Source: SAR324 cluster bacterium (lineage in GTDB: Bacteria > SAR324 > JACQKK01). From it: DNA of 18,580 nucleotides. Every line of letters begins with the position of its first letter. Positions within the stretch are counted from its first letter, which is position 1. Location of the stretch: contig JACZVE010000009.1 of NCBI GenBank assembly GCA_022572825.1, positions 1-18,580 of the forward strand. The letters run 5' to 3'. The notes beneath the pieces are model-generated. The model did not search any database, was not told the DNA's origin, and saw nothing but the letters and a program-made list of their open reading frames with translations. Below, one piece after another: positions 1 to 7,626 of the stretch. Both the position numbers and the translations under genes were made by a program.

Positions 1-71
1 ATGGGGAGGTGGAGGAAAGGTGATCGGCGGCGGCGTGAGCAATGGCGCGGCGATCTCAGAACTGCTGCCCT

Positions 72-1049
72 TTAGAACTGCCAAGTGATGGCGGCGGAGT
101 GTACTTGCTCGATGGAAAATTCGATGTCGCCGACCGTATGCTCGGTGCGCTCGTAGCGGCCGGTGAGGGTCAGCCCGCTCAATGGTGCTATCCCGTAATC
201 GACCGTCAGGCTGGCGATCTCCTCTTCGTTCAATGACTCCAGGCTTTTGCCATTATAGGCGGTTACGCCCAGCAACAGATCCCACCAAATCGCTTCGATC
301 ATCCCTTGCTGGATCTCAAATCCTTGAAATCCGGGCAGGGCGACACCGAACTGGTCTTTAAATGCCTTCCGGCGAAAATAGGAATACTCAATATGCCAGA
401 TCAAGTCGCCGCCGCCCCGTAGGCCCACACCAGCCATCAAGGTGTCGCGCTCCGCCGATTTTTGCGGCAAGGGGAATGTGCGGGTGGCGTCGTCCTTTCC
501 CACCGCGGCGCCCAGGAACAGATTTTCGCCGACCCGCCAGGAAATGCCCAGCGTTGCCCCGTCCACCTCGATGCGCCGGTTCCGGATGGTACGCTCTACT
601 TTTTCGCTGGATATCCCGTAGGCCAGCCACTCAGGCAGGCTGAAGGCAAGGGCCAGCGAGGAATTCTTCTCTTCCACATCTTTGGGGGGCAGCGCAGGCG
701 GCACATTAGCCGGAAACAGCACCTCGAAATCCACCACTTCGGCGGCCAGCGAAATCCGCTGCCCCACCAGGCGCAGGCCGGCGAACGTGCCTTTGAAGCT
801 GTCGGCCTTTCCGTCGAATTGGCGGCTGCTATTGGTGTTGACCATCGTGCCGCCCCCGATGCGCGAAGGCGCGCCCCACTGCAGCGCGGCCGGGTTCTCC
901 GGGGTGAAGGTGGCCGTGGCGAAAATGGCTATCTCGGAGTTGTTGATCCGCAGCGCGGCCGGCGCAATGGAAGGCACCGCCACCTGGGCGTGGGCGATTG
1001 CGAACCAGCTAGCAAGCAGCAATACTGCAAGGCCTGCCGCCCTCATCAT
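72..1049 (-). CDS. Putative outer-membrane beta-barrel protein, unknown function
   Basis: A 325-residue protein of no family I recognise. It opens with a classic signal peptide: M-M-R, a hydrophobic core at residues 4-18, and an A-H-A/Q signal peptidase I site after residue 21. The mature part is rich in alternating polar/hydrophobic segments with many G, Y and W residues. It ends in W-Q-F, and a terminal aromatic residue is the usual signature of Gram-negative outer-membrane beta-barrels. The frame is open further upstream to 1223, but that extension reads as non-coding. The ATG at 1049 starts the signal peptide and has AGGGG seven bases before it. It stands alone, with a long gene-free stretch upstream. 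The signal peptide is fairly certain; the barrel is an inference from composition and C-terminus; the substrate is unknown. Confidence 0.7.
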   Translation of the reverse strand: MMRAAGLAVLLLASWFAIAHAQVAVPSIAPAALRINNSEIAIFATATFTPENPAALQWGAPSRIGGGTMVNTNSSRQFDGKADSFKGTFAGLRLVGQRISLAAEVVDFEVLFPANVPPALPPKDVEEKNSSLALAFSLPEWLAYGISSEKVERTIRNRRIEVDGATLGISWRVGENLFLGAAVGKDDATRTFPLPQKSAERDTLMAGVGLRGGGDLIWHIEYSYFRRKAFKDQFGVALPGFQGFEIQQGMIEAIWWDLLLGVTAYNGKSLESLNEEEIASLTVDYGIAPLSGLTLTGRYERTEHTVGDIEFSIEQVHSAAITWQF

Positions 1050-1215
1050 CGCCGTACCCCTGTACCGGCCAATGGATGATCGCACGGCCCGCGCGCTAGT
1101 GCGCCGGCTGGAGGATTCCGGGAGCGGATTTCCGGGCAGCTGAAAACCGGATGGGCAGTGGCTGCTGGCCACCGTACGGGTACCGTGCAAATGCATTGAA
1201 TGACTCACTACCGCA

Positions 1216-1270
1216 TGGCCCAATCGGCTCCTGCCGGCCCGCAGGAACGGGCGGGAGCCGTCGATTGGCT
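1216..1270. repeat. Bulged inverted repeat upstream of the outer-membrane gene
   Basis: CGGCTCCTGCC (1225-1235) can pair with GGCGGGAGCCG (1250-1260) through 11 base pairs, one of them G-T. The arm continues outwards with CCAAT (1220-1224) against ATTGG (1264-1268) across a three-base bulge. There is no T-run on either side, so it does not look like a standard terminator. Lying about 170 bp upstream of the minus-strand start at 1049, it could sit in that gene's promoter or leader. Confidence 0.5.
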
Positions 1271-1272
1271 AA

Positions 1273-1295
1273 TTCACGTCGTTAGTTCACGTCGT
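1273..1295. repeat. Tandem TTCACGTCGT repeat
   Basis: TTCACGTCGT occurs at 1273-1282 and again at 1286-1295, a 13-base period, flanked on both sides by AATT. It directly adjoins the inverted repeat. A regulator-binding site is possible, but nothing else in the window shows the same motif. Confidence 0.45.
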
Positions 1296-2091
1296 AAATT
1301 GATGATAGCAAACTAAGCGCCAACCTCAGCCGCCCGTGGCGGCCAACATCCCGGCCCCTGTCATGCCTGCGCGGCGCGGCCATCGGCGCTGGAAAAGCCG
1401 CCTGGAACCGCCGCCGGGATCCTCGCATCGATGCGAGCGGGGCACGCTGCGAGCAACGCTGCAAGCAGTCGCCATCGGAAAACACGCCCGTCGCGACGCC
1501 ATAGTGTCTTTTTCGCACTTGCGAGCAGTCGTATGGGTGAGGCGGAGGCCTGTTACTGCGCCCGTCCGGCCGGTCATCGCAAGAGGCATGCCGGAGGGGG
1601 CGGCGCTGCCTCGGCCGGCCGGACCGGCGGCAGTAAATCATGCTTGCACGGCATCCACCGGGCGCGCGACATGCGGCGCGCCGGCTTGAGGATTCCGGCG
1701 GCGCAACTGGGGTGCCGATGCTCTTCCACTGGCGAGCGTCGGGGAGCACGGCCCTTGCGGCACCCGGTCCATTCGTCGTACTGATTGTATCCGAGATGAA
1801 CGCGGGAATCAACTAAACGATATTTTTATGTATAACTGCCGACCTGATTCACCGCTATTGAGGCTCCCCGATAATTCCCGTGAAGGGGTGATGGGCACCT
1901 GGCAGTTCGAGTCAAAAATCCACCTATCCTTGCCGGTCGTTTTTCGGCGGCTGGAATATCATGCTACGCCCCAATAGCTTGGCGCGAGGGACATTCACTG
2001 AGTGCTCCTCTGCGCCCCTCGTGTATGGCCACATGCCAACGGCTCCCGCGACCGGGTGCATCCGGTGCTGCCCCACGGTTCGGAGGGCCGC

Positions 2092-3618
2092 GTGAACGGT
2101 GTGGAATCGGTGGATCTGGTGATCATTGGCGGTGGTATCAACGGAGTGGGCATCGCCCGCGATGCCGCCGGACGCGGCCTTGCGGTGCTCCTTTGTGAGC
2201 AGGAGGACCTGGCCAGCGGCACGTCGTCGGCCAGCAGCAAGCTGATTCATGGCGGATTGCGCTACCTTGAATTATATGAATTTCGGCTGGTGCGCGAGGC
2301 GCTTGCCGAACGCGAGGTGCTGCTGCGCATCGCTCCTCACATCGTCTGGCCGCTGCGCTTCGTGCTGCCGCACGATAAGGCCCTCCGTCCGGCCTGGATG
2401 ATCCGCATGGGCCTGTTCCTTTACGACCACTTGAGCGGTCGGCACACTCTGCCCAGCTCCCGCGGGGTGCGGCTGCGCCGCCACCCAGCCGGGGAACCGT
2501 TGCAGCAGCGGCTGGACAAGGCATTCGTCTATTCCGATTGCTGGGTGGACGACAGTCGCCTGGTGGTCGTCAACGCCATGGATGCGGCGCGGCGGGGGGC
2601 GACCATCCTCACCCGCACCCGCTGCGTGGCCGCCAAACGCGAGGCCGGCGGCTGGCTGGTGACCCTGCGTTCAGGTGACGGAGGCAAGACGCGTACGGTG
2701 AAATCCCGTGGCCTGGTGAATGCCGCGGGACCCTGGGTCGGCGGCGTAATGGCCGATGTGCTGGGCGTGGCCGGCTATCGGCACCTCAGCCTGATCAAGG
2801 GCAGCCATGTCGTGGTGCCGCGCCTCTACGAGGGCGAGCAGGCCTACGTTCTGCAGAACGTCGACGGGCGGGTCATCTTCGTCATCCCCTTTCTGGACCG
2901 CTTCAGCCTGATCGGCACCACCGACGTGCCGTTTGCAGGGGACCCGGGCGAGGTGCGGATCGACGCGGGCGAAGTGAATTACCTCTGCGCCGCGGTCAAT
3001 CGCTACCTGGCCCGACCGGTCTCCCCGTCGGACGTGGTGTGGAGCTATGCCGGGGTGCGCCCGCTGTACAACGACGCACAGGAAAATCCCTCCGCCATCA
3101 GCCGCGAATACGTGCTGGAACTGGACGAGGGCGGCGCGGACGCGCCGTTGCTCTCCGTGATTGGCGGCAAGATCACGGCCTACCGGCAGGTGGCGGAACA
3201 CGCGATGGAAAAGCTGGCTCCGTTCTATCCCGGTCTCGACCGGCCCTGGACCGCAAGCGCGCCCCTGCCGGGCGGGGATATGCCGCGGGCAGGGTTCGAC
3301 CCACTGCTGAGCCGCTTGAAGGAGCGATATCCTTGGCTGCCCGACGGGCTGCGCCGCCGCCTGGCCCGCGCCTATGGCTCGCTGACGGAGACGCTTCTCG
3401 CTGACGCCACTTCTCCGGAGCAGTTGGGCCGCCATTTCGGCGGCGGCCTTTACGAGCGCGAGGTTCGCTGGATGCTGGAGCGGGAATGGGCGCAAACCGC
3501 CGATGACGTCCTGTGGCGCCGTAGCAAGCTGGGGCTGTACCTCTCCCCGCAGGAACGCGACGGGCTGGCCGCATGGCTGGAGGCGGGCGGAAGCGGCAGT
3601 GCGCGGGAACAGGCCTGA
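2092..3618 (+). CDS. glpD: FAD-dependent glycerol-3-phosphate dehydrogenase
   Basis: Oxidises sn-glycerol-3-phosphate to dihydroxyacetone phosphate at the inner membrane and passes electrons to the quinone pool. The 508 residues match the family length (E. coli about 501). Residues 9-37 form the FAD Rossmann motif, with GGGINGVGIA. S-K-L-I-H-G-G-L-R-Y-L-E follows, with R57. Substrate-site residues corresponding to E. coli Arg317, Arg332 and Lys354 are present as R323, R338 and K360 with exactly the same spacing, in contexts GVRPL, AISRE and GGKITAYR. The frame is open back to 2002. I chose the GTG at 2092 because GGAGGG ends four bases before it and the Rossmann strand begins shortly after; GTG at 2101 is the alternative. 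It precedes ugpBAE on the same strand by 318 bp, so imported G3P would be its substrate. Function is near certain. Confidence 0.96.
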   Translation: MNGVESVDLVIIGGGINGVGIARDAAGRGLAVLLCEQEDLASGTSSASSKLIHGGLRYLELYEFRLVREALAEREVLLRIAPHIVWPLRFVLPHDKALRPAWMIRMGLFLYDHLSGRHTLPSSRGVRLRRHPAGEPLQQRLDKAFVYSDCWVDDSRLVVVNAMDAARRGATILTRTRCVAAKREAGGWLVTLRSGDGGKTRTVKSRGLVNAAGPWVGGVMADVLGVAGYRHLSLIKGSHVVVPRLYEGEQAYVLQNVDGRVIFVIPFLDRFSLIGTTDVPFAGDPGEVRIDAGEVNYLCAAVNRYLARPVSPSDVVWSYAGVRPLYNDAQENPSAISREYVLELDEGGADAPLLSVIGGKITAYRQVAEHAMEKLAPFYPGLDRPWTASAPLPGGDMPRAGFDPLLSRLKERYPWLPDGLRRRLARAYGSLTETLLADATSPEQLGRHFGGGLYEREVRWMLEREWAQTADDVLWRRSKLGLYLSPQERDGLAAWLEAGGSGSAREQA

Positions 3619-3936
3619 TAACCGCGCGATCCCCGCGCGCCCCTGGTGGACGGCACGGGCTGAGCGCCGCAAGCGAACCGCCGGCCGGATTTAGCCAAGG
3701 CAGCCGGCGACCGAGCCGGGCGGGTCTCGGAGATGCGGCGCGGAATGCGTGCGCGCCGGAGGGGAATACAGGATCTTCCACATCCATTGCTTGACGCCGG
3801 ATGATGACACGGTCAAGGTGTTTCACACTAACCGCTGTTTATCGTGCACGGACAACATCAACCGCGACAGGCTGCATCGAGAAGGATTGGCTTACGTGAA
3901 TCCTCGGCCGACACAACTGTCCCATAAGGAGAAGAC
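3619..3936 (+). other. glpD-ugpB gap
   Basis: 318 bases with no credible gene. A 63-codon frame (3749-3940) crosses the ugpB start and has no recognisable content. The region should hold the ugpB promoter. TTGACG at 3791 looks like a -35 box, but no matching -10 lies 16-18 bases on. I see no convincing double Pho box, although E. coli ugp is PhoB-controlled. A strong AAGGAG lies at 3926-3931, five bases before the ugpB ATG. Confidence 0.5.
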
Positions 3937-5274
3937 ATGAATCGCAAGATCGTAATCGCTGTCATTGCCGTCGCGGTCATCATCGTCGGCGCAGTGATCT
4001 ACCTGAGGAGCTCGCCGACCCTGTTCGGGCCGGCGGAGATCCAGTGGTGGCACGCCATGGGTGGCGCGCTGGGCGAAAAGGTGGAGGAAATAGCCGCCGG
4101 CTTCAACGAAAGCCAGAGCGACTATAAGCTGGTCGCCGTGAACAAGGGCAATTACACGGAAACCATGACCGCCGGCATTGCCGCCTTCCGGGCGGGCAAG
4201 CCGCCCCACATCATGCAGGTGTTCGAGGTCGGCACCGCGACGATGATGGCAGCCAAGGGCGCCATCAAGCCGGTGTACCAACTGATGGCCGAAGCCGGTG
4301 AGGCCTTTGACCCCAAAAGTTACCTTTCCACCGTTACCGGGTATTACACCACAGCGGACGGCGAGTTGCTTTCCATGCCGTTCAACAGTTCCACGCCCAT
4401 CCTTTATTACAACAAGGAAGCCTTCCGGAAGGCCGGACTGGACGAAAACACACCCCCGAAAACCTGGCCTGAGCTGGGAAAATTCGCCAGGAAAACACAG
4501 GCGGCGGGCTATCCGTGCGGATTCACGACCGCTTGGCAAAGCTGGGTGCAACTGGAAAATTTCAGCGCATGGCACAACGTTCCTTTCGCGACGCTCTCCA
4601 ACGGCTTCGAAGGGTTGGGCACAGAGTTCAAGTTCAATAGCCCCCTACACGTGCGCCACATCCAGCAACTGGCCGACTGGCAGAAAGCCAAGATCTTCGA
4701 CTACGGCGGGCGCCGCGGCGATGCGCAAGCGAAGTTCACCACCGGTGAGTGCGCCATGTACATGCAGTCCTCGGCTGGCTACGCCGGCATCAAGCGCACC
4801 ACCAAGTTCGAGTTCGGCACGGGCATGCTGCCTTACTGGCCGGACGTGCAAGGTGCGCCACAGAACACGATCATCGGCGGGGCGAGCCTGTGGGTCATGG
4901 AGGGACATCCCACGGAGGATTACAAGGGGGTGGCCAAGTTCTTCAGTTATCTGTCCTCCGCGGAGGTACAGGCTGACTGGCACCAGTTCACGGGCTACCT
5001 GCCCATTACCACCGCGGCCTACGAGCTGACCAAGAGCCAGGGCTACTACGATAAAAATCCGGGCACCGAGACCGCGCTGCTGCAGATGACGCGGGCCGAC
5101 CCCACGGAGAACTCCCGCGGCTTGCGGCTGGGCAGCTTCGTGCAGGTGCGCGATATCATCAACGAGGAGCTGGAAGCGGCGTGGGCCGGCAAGAAAACCG
5201 CGCAGCAAGCGCTTGACGATGCGGTGGAGAAGGGCAACGCGCTCCTGCGCCGCTTCGAGCAGGACAACACCTAG
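3937..5274 (+). CDS. ugpB: sn-glycerol-3-phosphate ABC transporter substrate-binding protein
   Basis: Periplasmic receptor delivering G3P (and probably glycerophosphodiesters) to the UgpAE permease. The 445 residues align with E. coli UgpB (438) along the whole length. Shared segments include W-W-H-A-M at 37-41, KGNY at 70-73, AGIAAFRAG at 79-87, VGTATMMAAKGAIKPVY at 98-114, FNSSTPILYYNK at 149-160, LENFSAW at 206-212, APQNTIIGGASLWVM at 307-321, WHQFTGYLPIT at 348-358 and the GLRLG arginine loop at 395-399. Residues 4-23 are a continuous hydrophobic stretch, but it ends in Y-L-R-S-S without a clear A-x-A cleavage site, so the protein may stay membrane-anchored. Start supported by AAGGAG five bases upstream. 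First gene of ugpB-A-E. Confidence 0.95.
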   Translation: MNRKIVIAVIAVAVIIVGAVIYLRSSPTLFGPAEIQWWHAMGGALGEKVEEIAAGFNESQSDYKLVAVNKGNYTETMTAGIAAFRAGKPPHIMQVFEVGTATMMAAKGAIKPVYQLMAEAGEAFDPKSYLSTVTGYYTTADGELLSMPFNSSTPILYYNKEAFRKAGLDENTPPKTWPELGKFARKTQAAGYPCGFTTAWQSWVQLENFSAWHNVPFATLSNGFEGLGTEFKFNSPLHVRHIQQLADWQKAKIFDYGGRRGDAQAKFTTGECAMYMQSSAGYAGIKRTTKFEFGTGMLPYWPDVQGAPQNTIIGGASLWVMEGHPTEDYKGVAKFFSYLSSAEVQADWHQFTGYLPITTAAYELTKSQGYYDKNPGTETALLQMTRADPTENSRGLRLGSFVQVRDIINEELEAAWAGKKTAQQALDDAVEKGNALLRRFEQDNT

Positions 5275-5291
5275 CCTCAGCCCACCGATCA

Positions 5292-5322
5292 GGCAGCCGC
5301 CCCCGGCACAGCGGCGGCTGCC
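5292..5322 (+). terminator. Stem-loop between ugpB and ugpA (attenuator or mRNA stabiliser)
   Basis: A perfect 10-bp inverted repeat, GGCAGCCGCC (5292-5301) and GGCGGCTGCC (5313-5322), with an 11-base loop, in the 68-base gap after ugpB. No T-run follows, so full termination is unlikely. Such hairpins after a binding-protein gene commonly stabilise the upstream mRNA or reduce read-through, giving more receptor than permease; that role here is inferred. Confidence 0.6.
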
Positions 5323-5342
5323 GACCCGCCATCGCACGCTCC

Positions 5343-6224
5343 ATGGAAAAACGGGCCGTATTCTCCCACCAGGTGCTGCCCTACCTGCTCCTGGCGCCGC
5401 AGATCGTCGTCACGCTGGTGTTCTTCATCTGGCCGGCCTTCCAGGCCTTGTTGCAGTCGGTGCGGCAGGAGGACCCCTTCGGCCTTCGGGTCAAATGGGT
5501 GGGGCTTGACAACTTCCTGTTCATCTTCCGCAATCCGGATTACTTCGACTCGCTGATGGTGACCGCGATTTTCAGCATATCGGTGGCGCTGTTGTCGCTG
5601 GTCGTCGCGCTATATCTGGCGGTGCAGGCGGATCGGGTGATCCGGCTCGCAACCGGCTATAAGACGCTGCTGATCTGGCCCTATGCGGTGGCCCCGGCGG
5701 TGGCGGGGGTGCTGTGGCTGTTTCTGTTCAACCCGACCCTCGGCATCTTCGCCTACCTCCTGTCCCGATTCGGCTACGAGTGGAATCATCTGCTCAACGG
5801 GGGCGAGGCGCTGCTGCTGGTAATCATTGCCGCAAGCTGGAAGCAGATCAGCTACAATTTTTTGTTTTTCCTGGCCGGACTGCAGGCGATCCCCAAGTCC
5901 CTGATCGAGGCTTCGGCCATGGACGGAGCGGGTCGGGTGCGGCGCTTTTGGTTCATCGTCTTTCCGCTGCTCTCGCCGATTACGTTTTTCCTGATAGTGG
6001 TGAACATCGTCTATGCGTTCTTCGACACGTTCGGGATCATCCACCAGGTGACGGCGGGCGGCCCCGCCAAGGCCACGGAGATCCTGGTCTACAAGGTCTT
6101 CTATGACGGATTCGTGGCGCTGGATCTGGGCGGCTCGGCGGCGCAGTCCGTGGTGCTGATGATGATCGTGATCGTCCTCACCGTGTTCCAGTTCCGCTAC
6201 ATCGAAAAGAAGGTGCAGTACTGA
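5343..6224 (+). CDS. ugpA: sn-glycerol-3-phosphate ABC transporter permease UgpA
   Basis: Inner-membrane permease subunit pairing with UgpE to form the G3P channel. The 293 residues match E. coli UgpA (295). About six hydrophobic segments can be read, roughly 12-32, 72-94, 107-128, 155-178, 205-227 and 266-283. The cytoplasmic EAA loop that docks with the ATPase lies at 189-210: E-A-S-A-M-D-G-A-G followed by F-P-L-L-S-P. A conserved TAGGPAKATEILVY run is at 237-250. There is no strong ribosome site before the ATG; translation may depend on read-through from ugpB, 68 bases upstream. Its TGA overlaps the ugpE ATG by one base (TGATG), indicating translational coupling. Confidence 0.95.
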   Translation: MEKRAVFSHQVLPYLLLAPQIVVTLVFFIWPAFQALLQSVRQEDPFGLRVKWVGLDNFLFIFRNPDYFDSLMVTAIFSISVALLSLVVALYLAVQADRVIRLATGYKTLLIWPYAVAPAVAGVLWLFLFNPTLGIFAYLLSRFGYEWNHLLNGGEALLLVIIAASWKQISYNFLFFLAGLQAIPKSLIEASAMDGAGRVRRFWFIVFPLLSPITFFLIVVNIVYAFFDTFGIIHQVTAGGPAKATEILVYKVFYDGFVALDLGGSAAQSVVLMMIVIVLTVFQFRYIEKKVQY

Positions 6225-7072
6225 TGATCGACCGCGAACGCTGGCTGCAGGTATTCACCCATGCCGTGCTGATCCTGGGCGTACTCATCGTCGCCTTTCC
6301 CATCTACGTCACCTTCGTGGCCTCCACTCAAGCGCTGCGGGACATCATGCAGGTGCCCATGCCTATGCTGCCGGGCGGGCACCTGTTGGAGAACTACCTG
6401 CAGGCCATAACCGGCGGCGCCACCTCCGCCGGCAATTCGCCGGTGGGGATCATGCTGTTCAACAGCATGGTGATGGCGCTGGGTATCACCTTTGGCAAGA
6501 TCACCATTTCCATGCTGGCGGCATTCGCAATTGTCTATTTTCGCTTTCCGTGGCGGATGCTGTTCTTCTGGATGATCTTCATCACGCTGATGTTACCCGT
6601 GGAAGTGCGTATCCTGCCTACCTACAAGGTGGTTTCCGACCTCGGCATGCTGGACACGTACGCCGGCCTGACCATCCCGCTCATCGCCTCTGCCACGGCG
6701 ACGTTTCTTTTCCGTCAGTTCTTTCTCACCATACCGGCCGAGCTGTTCGACGCCGCGCGCATCGATGGAGCCGGGCCGTTCAGCTTTTTCAAGGACATCC
6801 TGTTTCCCCTGTCCCGCACCAATATCGCCGCGCTGTTCGTCATCCTGTTCATCTTCGGCTGGAACCAGTATCTCTGGCCACTGCTGATCACCACCCAAGA
6901 GAACATGTACACCATCCTCATCGGGATCAACCGCATGCTCACTGTAGGCGACGATCAGGCCGAATGGCAGATCATCATGGCCACCACCATGCTCGCCATG
7001 ATCCCGCCGGTGTTTGTCGTGGTGGTGATGCAGCGACTGTTCGTCAAGGGCTTGATCGAGACGGAAAAGTAG
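6224..7072 (+). CDS. ugpE: sn-glycerol-3-phosphate ABC transporter permease UgpE
   Basis: Second inner-membrane permease subunit of the G3P importer. The 282 residues match E. coli UgpE (281). Hydrophobic segments lie at about 12-32, 77-104, 111-128, 147-168, 200-222 and 252-271. The EAA loop is at 173-196, reading ELFDAARIDGAGPF and then FPLSRTN. LPVEVRILPTYKV at 124-136 and WNQYLWPLLIT at 213-223 are typical of this permease. The start overlaps the ugpA stop. It is the last gene of the cluster: the ATPase gene ugpC and the phosphodiesterase gene ugpQ, which often follow, are not present. A working transporter therefore needs an ATPase encoded elsewhere. Confidence 0.95.
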   Translation: MIDRERWLQVFTHAVLILGVLIVAFPIYVTFVASTQALRDIMQVPMPMLPGGHLLENYLQAITGGATSAGNSPVGIMLFNSMVMALGITFGKITISMLAAFAIVYFRFPWRMLFFWMIFITLMLPVEVRILPTYKVVSDLGMLDTYAGLTIPLIASATATFLFRQFFLTIPAELFDAARIDGAGPFSFFKDILFPLSRTNIAALFVILFIFGWNQYLWPLLITTQENMYTILIGINRMLTVGDDQAEWQIIMATTMLAMIPPVFVVVVMQRLFVKGLIETEK

Positions 7073-7626
7073 GCCCGCTCGTTCTACCGGCAGCGAAAGC
7101 GGCGCTGGCGCCGTGCGCGGGCCAACACCGCCGGGTGATCCGGCGCCGGAGCCGCGGGCCGATTCCTCGCGGAAAGGACCGCCGGCACAGCGAATCGCGC
7201 CCGAAGATTTGACGCATTCATGCCCGCGGGCAGGGTTCCAATTCTACATTGTTGGATCTGACTGCAGATGGACGCAGATAAACACAGGGTATAATTGCCT
7301 ATCTCCGTTGGCCAGGGTAGGCGACTGATAGGACCCTTTGTCGTGCAGTTGTGGTGATCGTTCTTTGCCTCACCCCCGGCCCCTCTCCACGCTGTGGAGA
7401 GGGGTGACTTCCGACGAGCGGCCGGTGGTCACGAGGTAATCGTTTCACTGTGCTTTACACTGCGGGCAGCTCCCCTCTCCATGAAATTGAAGGGGAGAAA
7501 CGCGAGCTGGCGAGCGTTTCACAGGGCCTCAGGTTCGCGATCGAGCCCCATTGGAAATATGAGCGTCAGGTTATCGACATAGGGGGGGGTGAGGACCCGC
7601 GGCAGCTCCTATGTAACAAAGTCGTA
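7073..7626. other. Repeat-bearing gap between ugpE and pgeF
   Basis: 554 bases separating convergent genes, with no credible coding frame on either strand and no trace of an ATP-binding-cassette gene (no Walker A or LSGGQ-like reading). It contains a CGCAGAT-type motif at 7264-7283, a perfect 11-bp hairpin at 7380-7404, a weaker CTCCCCT...AGGGGAG pair at 7470-7497, and a run of eight G at 7582-7589. This looks like accumulated intergenic repeat sequence. Confidence 0.6.
7380..7404. repeat. Perfect 11-bp hairpin in a CCTCACCCC-type intergenic repeat
   Basis: CCCCTCTCCAC (7380-7390), a GCT loop, then GTGGAGAGGGG (7394-7404). It is preceded by CCTCACCCCCGGC, a form often seen in dispersed intergenic repeats of proteobacteria. 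A second related CTCCCCT/AGGGGAG pair follows at 7470-7497. No T-run follows, so it is not a canonical terminator, though it could end ugpE transcripts. Confidence 0.6.

Larger units (their letters stand above)
1050..2091. other. Long gap without a convincing gene
   Basis: About 1 kb between the start of the outer-membrane protein and glpD. Open frames exist on both strands, for example minus 1282-1812, but their products are R/P/S/C-rich and look like chance frames in GC-rich DNA. No domain motif or good ribosome site supports them. The visible structure is the inverted repeat at 1216-1270, the tandem repeat at 1273-1295, and an AT-rich patch around 1811-1836 that may carry the glpD promoter but lacks a clear -35/-10 pair. 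Confidence 0.5.

Noticed and set aside
462..1143. Long plus-strand frames across the outer-membrane gene (462-1079 and 682-1143)
   Set aside because: Antisense shadows; the minus-strand reading has a signal peptide, ribosome site and barrel-like C-terminus.
1282..1812. 176-codon minus-strand frame in the long gap
   Set aside because: Product is R/P/S/C-rich with no domain, no good ribosome site, and overlaps similar-quality frames on the plus strand, as expected for chance frames in GC-rich DNA.
1808..1836. AT-rich TATTTTTATGTATAAC patch as glpD promoter
   Set aside because: TATAAC could be a -10 box, but no acceptable -35 lies 16-18 bases upstream; kept only as a remark.
2671..3672. 333-codon minus-strand frame opposite glpD
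   Set aside because: Entirely overlaps unmistakable glpD; its product is H/Q/R-rich shadow text.
3911..3930. Possible Pho box before ugpB (ACTGTCCCATAAG)
   Set aside because: Only one imperfect half-site; the second CTGTCA-like half needed for PhoB is missing.
3749..3940. 63-codon plus-strand frame just before ugpB
   Set aside because: No recognisable content; it runs into the ugpB ribosome site and start.
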